Source of the DNA: Linepithema humile
Lineage: Eukaryota > Arthropoda > Insecta > Hymenoptera > Formicidae
Reading direction: 5' to 3'
DNA length: 64,000 nt
Assembly: GCF_040581485.1 (NCBI RefSeq)
Contig: NC_090135.1
Coordinates: forward strand, 3,403,001-3,467,000
The position numbers were made by a program, and so were the translations under genes. A model generated the notes under the pieces. It had not been told where the DNA came from, did no database searches, and was given only the letters and a program-made list of their open reading frames with translations. The number at the start of each line of letters is the position of its first letter. Position 1 is the first letter of the stretch. Shown here in pieces: positions 22,373 through 31,714 of the stretch.

Positions 22373-22810
22373 ATATATTCACATCTGATCAATTGTACCA
22401 TTTTTTTCTCGGGTATTTTCCTTTATTCATTTTATTTTGAGAGGCAGGCGGGCAGGCGGGCAAGCAAGGGTATATGCGGGTATTATGCGGAATTACAGCT
22501 CTTTTTCGTCGCCGATTTTTGTGTTATCGGATCGCTTATAACTCGGAAACTATGAAAGATAGAAAGTCGGACCATAAGACCTTATTCGCAGAGCATCGAG
22601 AGGTCTTTCAATCCTTCTAGGTGCTTTTTCGAAATTCGTAAAATTGTGAAGAATTTGGGGGTGTTTTTTTTTATATTTCTGCAGGGGTTATCGCTAGAGT
22701 CTCGGGGATGGTGCTATTTGACGCAAGTCGATCCTTTCCCACATATTCCTCTATATAACATCCGGGAATCTGCCGTTTTTCGGTAAAAATTGAAAAACGT
22801 TCATCGACAA
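22373..22810. other. Unassigned stretch
   Basis: It contains a short GGCAGGCGGGCAGGCGGG run near 22445 and otherwise no supported gene or inverted repeat. Confidence 0.4.
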
Positions 22811-22811
22811 A

Positions 22812-23025
22812 CAAACTCAACTTTTGCTATGCCTAGCTCATCCGCCAAGTGTCCTCTACCACCAGGTACAATTTTATACATGAACATCAACGTTTTCTCT
22901 ATTTTTCTTAACTTTTTGTCCAAATTATTTTTGATAAATAAACTCAATTTCTCCTATGCCAACCTTCTCTGCCAAGTGTTCTCTACCACCAGGTAAAATT
23001 TTACACATGTACATTAACGATCTGT
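22812..23025. repeat. Tandem spacer repeat with LINE target sequence, array 1
   Basis: Units of about 125 bp with CTCAATTTCTCCTATGCC, AACCTTCTCTGCCAAGTG and TCTACCACCAGGTA. The same units recur at 27605-27700, 29217-29505 and 41360-41594. This array is an uninterrupted (empty) version of the site used by the R1-like elements. Confidence 0.75.
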
Positions 23026-23084
23026 CTATTTACTCAGATGCATGTGAATCGACCTTAATGTTCGGCGCCGCCGACCGCTCGATC

Positions 23085-23402
23085 TCATGTTTGCTCATCT
23101 TCAACATTGTATTTAATGATCGTTGAATCGTCGCACGTGGTATGTTGTATCCGATTGTACTGGGTTGTACCACAAGTCCGATGCAACATTTCTTTGTAAA
23201 AAAACTTTTCCTCGTCTTCCTTGGCTGCCTGCTTGGCCTGCGTACGTGCCCCTGTTGCTGCAAAAGAAAAGGTAGGATTATTTTCTGTCCTCGGTGACGC
23301 GTCTGACATCATATCACACATTGCGATACAAATCGTACAACGCTGCGCATCGCACTGCTGCCAGTGATGTATTTCGCTGCAAAATACATCACTCGCAGTC
23401 AT
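23085..23402 (-). CDS. Unknown Cys-rich small protein, divergent gene copy 1
   Basis: The ATG at 23402 opens a 105-aa frame starting MTASDVFCSEIHHWQQCD and continuing RCTICIAMCDMMSDASPR. A paralogous frame at 27865-28059 keeps MTVSDVFCSEIHHWQQC, with amino-acid substitutions and a 3-bp in-frame deletion, so the frame is preserved over this part. A pyrimidine-rich stretch ending in AG (about 23270) could be an intron acceptor, so the downstream part may be spliced differently. It is divergently oriented to the gene at 23555. A nearly palindromic GATGTATTTCGCTGCAAAAT lies inside the N-terminus. I do not recognise a family. Confidence 0.4.
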   Translation of the reverse strand: MTASDVFCSEIHHWQQCDAQRCTICIAMCDMMSDASPRTENNPTFSFAATGARTQAKQAAKEDEEKFFYKEMLHRTCGTTQYNRIQHTTCDDSTIIKYNVEDEQT

Positions 23403-23554
23403 GTGTCGTACCGCATCGTACAATTTGTATCGCAATGTGTGATATAACGTCAGACGTGTAACGTTAACCTTAATTTCTCTTTTTTTCAGACTGTCAATTC
23501 CATAGAATGGATAGAGAGTACTACAATTATTGTTAAAGGAGGTGCATAAAGAGG

Positions 23555-26500
23555 ATGGTAAAGAAGATGGTGAAGAGAATCTTCGTGAAGCGCAAAGTAG
23601 TAAGTATTGTTTTGTAATGAGAACTTTTTGAAAGGTTTTGTTTTGTAAAATTTATAAAATTTTTTTTTCTTGCAGGTATCCTTTGCATGGATCGTCGACA
23701 AAGTGTGCGAATTTATGGTGCAAAAGGTCATGGAAAAATTTGTGAAAAAATACGAGCGTTATGTTTGCGTTGTACGCTCAACGTTTGGCCATAGGAGGGG
23801 CCACGGCCTACGATGCGTAGTTCACACCCAGGAACAGGAGCCAAACATTAGGAAGCTGTTCGACGAAATTTTTATGCAAGAGATCTTGGTCATATTTGTT
23901 ATGAGCGAGCGCAACCTTTATTTTATTAACAAAGATTTTCTCGTGGAAGAGGAACTAATGAAAAAGTATGATAAGGAAGGATGTTTAATCATGTGCTCCC
24001 AGTGTAACGGTGCAGCCTGCAAGCTGCATCGTTACGGCTACGGACCGTCCATTGTTCGTAGTCAACCAAGGGCGCATCGAGCGCCGATAAAATTTTGTCA
24101 CAAACACGGGCGGTCAATCGCCGAACGGACCCCCACATCCAACCGTTCCGAATTCCGCTTAGTGGGGGCCCGCCGCCGAAACCGCCGATGCTTGCCGATC
24201 CGAACAGTGTTGCTAGATGGGACGCTTTTTCTCGCGCATGCGCAGCGCTGCAGCTATGAATCCAGCGGTGTATACGGCTTATAGTGTTGGGTGCTGGCGC
24301 GAAAAGTTAGACGTTTGACAGGCTATAGGAGAAGGTTAGGTGAGTACATGTAAAAAATAATAATATTTATATCATATATATATTTATATGTATTTTTTGT
24401 TACGCAAATATGGATAGTTCAAAAGGAGCCATTAAAAAGACGCATATTAAAAATTTTCAAAATTCTTGGTTAGCTGACGATTTATTTAAAGGATGGCTGG
24501 CGCCTCATCCTACGGAAAATAAGGCAATTTGTAACTTGTGCAATATTACCATTAGATGCTGTAAATCAGATTTAATACGGCATTCACAAAGGGCTAAACA
24601 TATTAAAAATTGTGACAGTAATTCTCAAATAAATCAAAGCCAAAGCCAACATTCCAAAAATTCTCATATTGAAAACGTTAAACGAGCCGAAATTAAATTA
24701 GCAGCTTTTTATTCTGAACATAATGTTGCTCTTTATACCGCAGATCACTTAGTTCCTTTGTTAAAAGACATTTGTATAGATTCTTCAATCGTGCAAAATC
24801 TTTCACTGGCTCGATCAAAGTGCACCAATATTATTAAAGAAGTTCTTGCAAAGCGAGAAATTGAAAAAATTGTTAACATTTTACAGAATCAAAAATTTTC
24901 AATTTTAATAGATGAAAGCACGGATATTGGAGATACTAAAATTTTATGCGTTTTTGTTCAATTTTTTTCTCCGTTAAAAAAAAAGTTAAAACAACTATTA
25001 GAATTATTAGAATTAAATGCTGCAGATTGCTCTACAAATAGTATTTTTGAATTATTTAAAAAACTTTTACAAAAATATGAAATACCTATTACAAATATAG
25101 TTGTGGAAAGCCAACTATACATTTAATTTTATATAAATTATATTTACATTATTATATATACATTAAATTTTATTAATTATTTTATTATTATAAAAATAAA
25201 CATAATATTTACATGCGTTTAATTTATTATTATTTTATTACTTTTTATCACTTTTTAACGATAAACATGTAACATGGGCTTAACCCATGTTACTAGTCGC
25301 GCAATCGGCCACGACGATCGGCCGCGCATCGAGCCGCCGGCCGCAATACGTCACCGGAATGCGGCCGCCGAGTGGGGCGGCCGGGTATATAAAGCCGTCG
25401 CTCCGGCCAGTAGACACCGATCCCGGTCTGCAGTGAGCACGCTGCAGATCTCCCGAGCCACCGGGGAGCACTCCGACTCGGCTCTTCCTAGCAATCCGTT
25501 CCTATTAGGACAGAGAGCACTCTGTCCACGCCGGGAGCACTCGGCATCCGTTCACCATCCCTCTCAAGACAGGGAGCACTCTGTCTCCGTCGGGAGCACT
25601 CGACGTCCGTTCACCGTCCCTCCCAAGACAGGGAGCACTTTGTCTCCGTCGGGAGCACTCGACGTCCTGTATACACCGCCTGTTCCTCCGTAGATTTAAG
25701 TATTCTTTAGTTCGCATTTTCTAGCTTGTATCCTCTAGTTCGTATTCTCTCGTTTGTATTTTCTAGTTTGTATCCTCTAGCTTGTATTCTCTAGCTTGTA
25801 TTCTCTAGCTCGTATGCTCTAGCTTGTATTTTTCCGCGGCGTATCATAACCTTTTAGTTACTCCCGCTTTTGTGCGCTCACCTTGCGCTTCCCCGCTTTA
25901 GACCGCTCAGCTTGCGCTCTCGCTTACGCACCGCTTGTTACGCGCACACGCTAATTCAATGGCTATCGCTTACTCCACTTAATTGCTTTGTAAATGTTAT
26001 TACCAATTCTTTTATCTAAGAATATAGTTGTTTTGTTATTCTAACTGGTTTACTTGATTAGAGTCTCCCTGTCTGACCACATATCCCGGATCCTGGCACC
26101 GGCGAGCTATTCCGCGCTTAGCTACAAGACCGCGAGATAAATTCGCACCATTACAAACAAAATTTTTTAATAATTTTTTAATAGAAGGGTCTACAAGTGT
26201 TCTTTTTTTCCTCAATTAGTACACCGTTGAGGCCGATTCTCAAGTGCGTTAGTGAAAAAAAGCGTCCCGTCCAGCAACACTGGATCCGAAGTCAGTCGGC
26301 CGCCAGCCGGATATAAAAAAGACCCGGCTGTACGTCTATTTCACCAGATCCTGTTCGCTGCTAGATAGTGAACATTTCTCTACGAGCGTTTTCGTAGTCC
26401 GCCAAGCGTACTCGGCTTCTATGCCTTTTCTTCAAGACACACGAGCGTTCTCGTGTACCGCCGAGCGTTCTCGGCACTCTATCCACCAAAGCACGAACGT

Positions 26501-27380
26501 TCTCGTGCACTCGCCGAGCGTACTCGGCTCCTCCAAGTACCGGTTTTCGTACACGGGCATTCCCGTGTACCCAGCAGGACCACCGCTCCGAATCCACCTT
26601 GTACGAGCGTTCTGGTATTCCCGCCGAGCGTACTCGGCTTCCGATCCAAATATCGTGTTTCTGCTCATCGGCATTTAAAGTCAAACTCCATCCGGCAGGC
26701 AAAACCGCGTCGACCAATTCGCGCCGCCGAGCGACCCGTATCGATCGACTATCGAACGGACTCACGACGCATCTACAAACGCGCTCGCCGACAGGCGCTC
26801 CGGCGTACCAACCGCTACGACTCGATCTTACGCGCTTATGCTAAACGTTCCGCCGATCGCACTAAGACGCTTCACGTCACGCGTATACGAATCACACGCT
26901 GCCTTGACACACTTGTCACGTTTAGACGAATCACACGTCGCCTTTATACACTCAAACATTTATACGAGTCATACAAAATACACTTATACAAATTGTACAT
27001 CACATTTATACACCGCGAACACCACATTTATACAAATCATACATCGCGTATACACACTGTCATCTAACTTATTATTTATTTAATAAACATATCAATTCAT
27101 TATCATCTAAAGATGAAACTCGCGATTTAAAAACCGCGAGTTTTTATTGACGTACCCCAACCGAACAAATCCGAATTCCGGCGAGCTATACCGCGCCCGA
27201 AAAGCTCACACGGTTTCACCAGTGCTGCAACTCGGAAATAGTATATGGAAAACACAGGTTTCACAATTTAAAGAAATAGGTAATTTTAACGATCATTACT
27301 TATTTATTTTAAAATTTAACATTGAACATTAACTAATATTCTTTTTTTTTACAGTTGAAACATCAGAAATATTTTTGTAA
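23555..27380 (+). CDS. Unknown spliced gene, divergent unit copy 1, exon 2 split by nested transposons
   Basis: Proposed exons are 23555-23599, 23676-24095 joined to 27270-27279 once the LTR and one target copy are removed, and 27355-27380. Donors GTAAGT and GTAATT and acceptors TTGCAG and TTTACAG fit, phases agree (0, then 1), and the total is 501 nt (166 aa). It starts MVKKMVKRIFVKRKV. The middle has ILVIFVMSERNLYFINKDF and the end has a CSQC motif. A paralogue at 28159-28694 shares the INK and CxQC region. Family unknown. As it stands the gene is disrupted by 3.17 kb of insertion in exon 2, although the surrounding frame is otherwise unbroken, so the insertion is probably recent. Confidence 0.5.
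24410..25126 (+). pseudogene. hAT transposase, N-terminal part only
   Basis: 238 codons from ATG to TAA. Residues about 35-65 (WLAPHPTENKAICNLCN, then CKSDLIRHSQRAKH) form a BED-type zinc finger. Residues about 160-170 (FSILIDESTDIGDTK) are the start of the hAT catalytic domain with its first acidic residue. The usual length is near 600 residues with a C-terminal dimerisation domain, so about 60% is missing. The sequence after the stop is AT-rich and non-coding before the nested LTR, so the element was already internally deleted. Confidence 0.85.
25268..26155 (+). mobile_element. Solo LTR, 4-bp TSD AACA
   Basis: It starts TGTAACATGGG and ends CACCATTACA, with AACA at 25264-25267 and 26156-26159. 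TATA box TATATAAA at 25386. Tandem GGGAGCACTC-type repeats occupy 25460-25660, followed by (T/C)TCTAG(C/T)TTGTATT repeats. Its start resembles the solo LTR at 19371. Confidence 0.88.
27220..27256. mobile_element. 37-bp hAT remnant with 8-bp TSD
   Basis: CAGTGCTGCAACTCGG and 21 further bases lie between two exact copies of GGTTTCAC (27212-27219 and 27257-27264). CAGTG plus an 8-bp repeat is the hAT signature. Only one terminus is left, so it is a deletion derivative. Confidence 0.55.
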
Positions 27381-27604
27381 CATATATGTTTAGTTTTACA
27401 TAAGTTTCTAAGTTTTGTAAAATCTATATTTCCCATACAATTTTTTATCTTTTTTTTATTGTAGACAATTTTGTAACTTTTGACAAAAAAATTTTTTTTT
27501 TTTTTTTTTTTTTTTATTTTTTTTATAACTTAGAACTACATTTGAACAAGTGTGAGCGAGAATTTTATAATTTAGCATTAGAATTTAATTTTTTTTTTTT
27601 ATTA

Positions 27605-27700
27605 ATAAAAAAACTCAATTTCTCCTACCTCTCTGTTTAGCCAACTCTCTCTGCCAAGTGTTCTCTACCACCAGGTAAAATTTTATACATGTACATTAAC
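27605..27700. repeat. Tandem spacer repeat, array 2
   Basis: One unit of the spacer repeat (CTCTGCCAAGTGTTCTCTAC, then AGGTAAAATTTTATACATG). It separates the two copies of the divergent gene unit. Confidence 0.65.
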
Positions 27701-27864
27701 GATCTGTCCATTCACTCAAATGCATGTGAATCGACTGTAATATTCGGCGCTGCCGAGCGCTCGATCTCATGTTCGTCTATCTTCAACATAGTATTCAATG
27801 ATCGTTGAAACGTCGCACGTGTACGTTGTGGAACAACTGGGATGCAACATTTTTCCAAAAATAA

Positions 27865-28059
27865 TCAATTCCTTACCTCTCTTGGCTGTTTGTTTGGCCT
27901 GCGCACGTGTCCCTGTTGCAGCAAAAAAAAGGTAGGATTATTTTCTGTCTTCGGTGATGCGTCTGACATATCACACATTGCGATACAAATTGTACAACGC
28001 TGCACATCGCACTGCTGCCAGTGATGTATTTCGCTGCAAAATACATCACTCACAGTCAT
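27865..28059 (-). CDS. Unknown Cys-rich small protein, divergent gene copy 2
   Basis: The ATG at 28059 opens MTVSDVFCSEIHHWQQCD and continues RCTICIAMCDMSDASPK. It is homologous to 23085-23402 but 64 aa as an unspliced frame. A good minus-strand donor (GTAAGG, about 27876) follows a conserved block, so more exons probably exist. Divergent to 28159. Function unknown. Confidence 0.35.
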   Translation of the reverse strand: MTVSDVFCSEIHHWQQCDVQRCTICIAMCDMSDASPKTENNPTFFLLQQGHVRRPNKQPREVRN

Positions 28060-28158
28060 GTGTCGTACCGCGTCGTACGATTTGTATCACAATATGTGAT
28101 ACAATGTCAGACATGTAACGTTAACCTCAATTTTTCTTTTTTTCAGATTTCGTCAAGA

Positions 28159-28694
28159 ATGGCAACGGAAGACAGGATCCTGGAAAAATTTTGCATAAGG
28201 TTTTATTTTAATATGGTGTACGAGCGACTTTTTAAGAAAGGCAAATTAGTAAGTATTTGTTATGATACTTGAAATGTTTTTTTTGGAACAATAATATTAA
28301 TGTTATTGTTTCTTTGCAGCTGACAAGTTGGTAAATGCGCTGAAAACTGGACCAATACATTTATGAAGATGAACTAATGTATGAGGTTGCTGAATTCTTC
28401 CTTAATGATGTAGGTCTTATTTTGGTCATAGTGGGGCATACAAAGGACCACAGTCTGCAAGAGGTTTTCAGCAAACAACAGGAGGAAAGAATCAGATACC
28501 AGTTTAATCAAATCATTCTTTGCAAGCCGATCGCCGTGTTTCATTTAACAAAAAAGAATATTGCAAGAATAAACAAGGAAAGTTGGATTATTGTGGACTA
28601 TTTCAGTAGACAGAGCATTGCATGCCAACAATGCTCCCAGGCGGCGATTATTTACGTTCAGAAGAACTTTCAGCTCGACGACTTTTTTTTGTAA
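28159..28694 (+). pseudogene. Unknown spliced gene, divergent unit copy 2, frame broken
   Basis: Exon 1 is 28159-28248 (30 codons, MATEDRILEKFCIRFYFN, ending KKGKL before GTAAGT). Exon 2 starts after TTTGCAG at 28320, but the expected frame meets TAA at once. The frame with YEDELMYEVAEFFL is reached only with shifts near 28320-28360. The rest (KPIAVFHLTKKNIARINKES, CQQCSQAA) aligns with copy 1 at 23676-24095. Either an unrecognised splice or a frameshift. Family unknown. Confidence 0.45.
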
Positions 28695-29216
28695 CTATAC
28701 TATTACTATTAATATTATTATTATTATCACTATTATTATTACTTTGCTGCAAAATACATCATTGGCAGTCATGTCGTACTGCGTCGTACGAATTGTATCA
28801 CAATGTGTGATTACTACTGACAAAGTATTACTCATGTAAGAAATAATAAAAAGATTATGTGAACTTGCTATATAATTTTTTTACAATAATTTTATTGAAA
28901 TATTTTACTTCAATTATAATAAAATGCAATTACAATAACTGATACATCTATTTGCCCAATGCCAATCTACACTCAAGTATCATCTACCTCCAGTACTAGG
29001 CTGAATTCCGTTAACCGCATAAGCGCGCAAGTTTCTACAACATACGTTACGTGTACTATAGATACATGGGCGCATCTATAGTATACATTACGTATACTAT
29101 ACAAACATTCGCGCCAATGGGTTTTACGAAGTTTAGCCAGAATTTATGACAATTATATTAACGTCCCATTAAACTTTTTATCTATATTTTTTTTATTTAT
29201 TTTTTTTTAATATAAA
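28695..29216. other. ATT microsatellite and copy of divergent promoter segment
   Basis: 28695-28743 is rich in ATT repeats. 28745-28812 repeats the GCAAAATACATCA to AATGTGTGATTA segment found upstream of both unknown genes. The rest is AT-rich with no gene seen. Confidence 0.45.
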
Positions 29217-29505
29217 AACTGTATTTCTTTTATGCTAACCTACTCTCTCAAGTATCCTTTACTTCCACGTATAATTTTATCCATTTCTATTTACGTTCTC
29301 TCCATTTAACTCTACTTTTTGTCAAATGTTTTTTTCGAAAAAAAACTCAATTTCTCTTACGCCAACCTTCCCTGCCAAGTATTCTCTATCACTAGGTAAA
29401 ATTTTATACATGTACATTTACGTTTTCTCCATTTTTCTCAACTTTTTGTCCGAATTTTTTTTCGATAAAAAAACTCAATTTCTCCTATGCCTCCTATGCC
29501 ATCCT
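29217..29505. repeat. Tandem spacer repeat, array 3, left flank of LINE
   Basis: About two and a half units of the 125-bp repeat. The last one is broken at TATGCCATCC, where a run of about 18 T (the poly(A) of a minus-strand LINE) begins. Confidence 0.75.
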
Positions 29506-29963
29506 TTTTTTTTTTTTTTTGGTGAGGCTGGGGAAATCCTTTATGGATATCCACGAGTTTCGGGGAGAATCCCGTGGGTTATGTGGGAGTCTCCTGGGAA
29601 TAAGTCCCAGGCATACCCACTAAAACCCCTGCCGGTAGCCTTCCCAGACCATGTAAAGGGAGGGTGAGGCATCACCAGCGGTATTCATCTCACCCCCCCT
29701 CTCAGGTCTGACCGTTTTCCGGTCTCTTCGCGAAGAAGGAAGTGGGATTTTTATTCCCCCCTCCTTCTCGTTATTGCCCTCTTTTCCGAGAAAGGCCGGG
29801 CTACCGCGACCTTTCCCCGCTCTCCCGTGCTTAGTGGGAGGTTGAGGCCAGTCGGAAGCCCCCACTCCCAACTGACCCTCCGCCGGAGGGGGGGAGAGAT
29901 ATAATTCCTAGAATTCCCTAGAAGTTTTTTCTCCCTCCTCCGGCCTTTCGAGTTGGGAGAGTC

Positions 29964-30480
29964 TCAGAAAAAGAAGGGACCCTCCCCAGGGAGATCCCCC
30001 CCGGGGTTTTGGTGAACGTCACCACCTGGAGGGGCCCTGTTGTTACCTGCCTCCTTGGGGGCGGGGGGTTGTGTCGGCGGCGGCTGAAGAGGAGCGTTAT
30101 CCCCTCCCCCACCCACCGCCTTCCCCCTTTTCTCTCTCTCCGCCTCCTCCTTCTGCAACATGACTCTGTCACAGAAAGAGGAGACGGCCCTCTATTTGTC
30201 CTCTCCCTCCAGCATTGCTCTCACCAATGCGGGCAGGGAGAGGTCTCCGCCAACCACTGCGGTCAGAACTCGACGCTCTTCCTCCCACGCTTCACACTCC
30301 TCGAGAGTGTGCCACGCCGAGTCCCGACCGGCCGCACAGTGGTGGCACTCGGTCGTATACTTTTTGCCGATCCTACACAGGTAGTCACCGAAGCATCCGT
30401 GCCCGGTGAGTACCTGTGTGAGGTGGAATCCGATACCGTGTCCCTGCAACCGGTAGGCGGACGCAGCTGGAACGAGCCAT
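29964..30480 (-). pseudogene. ORF2 C-terminus of R1-like element A
   Basis: It reads LTQVLTGHGCFGDYL then ECHHCAAGRDSAWHTLEEC, the CCHC motif that follows the RT domain in R1-like ORF2 proteins, then a Pro/Gly-rich tail to a stop at 29964. An in-frame TAG at 30192-30194 replaces a codon that is Trp in the paralogous element C. Not functional. Confidence 0.75.
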
Positions 30481-31710
30481 CCATGAAATAGGATTAACTC
30501 CGTAACAGGAAATCCGACATCCTGCCGAGAACCAATAAGGGGTAGCTGGGCAGAGACCAAAGTCCAGACCAGCTACATGACGACAAATGTACAGTCATAG
30601 GTTAAGACTTCTAAGACTTGAGAAATACGCGTGATTAAGCAAACGCGTTGTAGTTATAACCTCCCGTTAAAGATAAGTTAGATTTAGGACTAGCGTATAA
30701 GCACCCTGTAAATAACCTAGACTTAATAATTACTTTATTATCATTTAAACGTTACAATTACCTTTCTTAGTTGATACGCAAAGTAGTTGTAGGAACCGCA
30801 GGAGCCAAAACCTGTAAAATAAAAAGCATATGTTAATAAAGTAGAATTAAAAATTTATGTTAATAAATATTAGTCTTTTAGCCTAGGTTAACATAGAACA
30901 TGATCAGAACAGTGTACAAGCACTGACTAATAATTATTTAATTATTTAATTTAAGATTAGCCATAAGACAATTTTAAATTAAGCGCGTAAAGACTCAACC
31001 GCTACACAGCAGTTGAGACACGGACCAAACCAACATGGCGGCAACCGACGACCGCCAGCATGAGCTCCACGATTGGCGGAAACCTTCCCAAACGGTGATT
31101 GGCCGCAGAACAGATGGAAGGGATACCGAGCCAACCGACGGGTATATAAACCCGTGCCAAGAGAGCTCTTCAGTGATTCTGGCGAGAAGATCACCACTCA
31201 GCGAAGTGGTCGGCAACGCGTCACTCAAAGGTAAAACGCGAACCACCGAAAATGTTATCGGCGTGTGTAAAAGCGTTGTAAGCCATTATGGCTTATAACT
31301 TGTGTACATTTATTTTGTTTTGTGTTAAATATACTGTTTATTTTAATTATCAATCAAAATAAATTGTGTGAAGTTTATTTTGGTCCAAACCTGTGAAAAT
31401 AAAGTTGTCGATACTTACCTTATCCGTTCTGCATCCTGGTGATCCAACGTCCGTGCGCGAGGTAAACCTGTGAACAAACAAACAAAAGGATTAGAACGAG
31501 ATACATCGCAGCATCTCATCAGGCGTCATCGTCCGCGCTGAAGGAAGCAACATCCGATCCTGAGGGTCATGGAAGGACGAGACGAGGATCTCAACCTTCT
31601 TGTTTAAGAGGTTAAAACGAGTGGCGACCAATCTACGGCGAACGTATTGCTGCCTGCGACTGGTGAGTCCTGAGTAATATCTCTCCATAGGGCGCGTCCG
31701 GTCACATCCC
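30481..31710 (-). other. Foreign segment inside element A, exon-like on the minus strand
   Basis: Compared with element C, ORF2 of A lacks homology here. After removing the solo LTR (30813-31387) the segment reads, on the minus strand, a coding-like stretch (MERYYSGLTSRRQQYVRRRL, about 31686 down to 31500) followed by blocks bounded by TTCACAG acceptors and GTAAGT/GTAATT donors (about 31466-31415, and about 30817-30770 with its acceptor now carried by the LTR junction). It may be a captured spliced fragment of another gene or element. Identity unknown. Confidence 0.35.
30813..31387 (+). mobile_element. Solo LTR, 4-bp TSD AACC
   Basis: It starts TGTAAAATAAAAAGC and ends TTTTGGTCCA, with AACC at 30809-30812 and 31388-31391. 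TATATAAA at 31143 and AATAAA at 31358 are in the expected order. About 575 bp. Confidence 0.75.
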
Positions 31711-31714
31711 CTCC

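Larger units (their letters stand above)
24205..26282 (+). mobile_element. hAT transposon, perfect 8-bp TSD GATCCGAA
   Basis: Termini CAGTGTTGCTAGATGGGACG and the inverse CCCGTCCAGCAACACTG. GATCCGAA lies at 24197-24204 and 26283-26290. It contains the N-terminal part of a transposase (24410-25126) and a solo LTR (25268-26155). It is inserted in the solo LTR 24096-27265. Confidence 0.92.
24096..27265 (+). mobile_element. Solo LTR, 4-bp TSD ATTT, carrying nested insertions
   Basis: It starts TGTCACAAACACGGG and ends GGTTTCACA, with ATTT at 24092-24095 and 27266-27269. TATA box at 26311-26318, AATAAA at 27082. Without its inserts (hAT 24205-26282 and a 37-bp remnant at 27220-27256) it is about 1.04 kb. 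It contains internal repeats based on CGAGCGTTCTCGTGTAC and CCGAGCGTACTCGGC (26370-26650). Confidence 0.8.

Noticed and set aside
26361..27083. Overlapping frames rich in Arg, Ser and Thr around 26.4-27.1 kb
   Set aside because: They fall in a solo LTR with short internal repeats and no protein motif.
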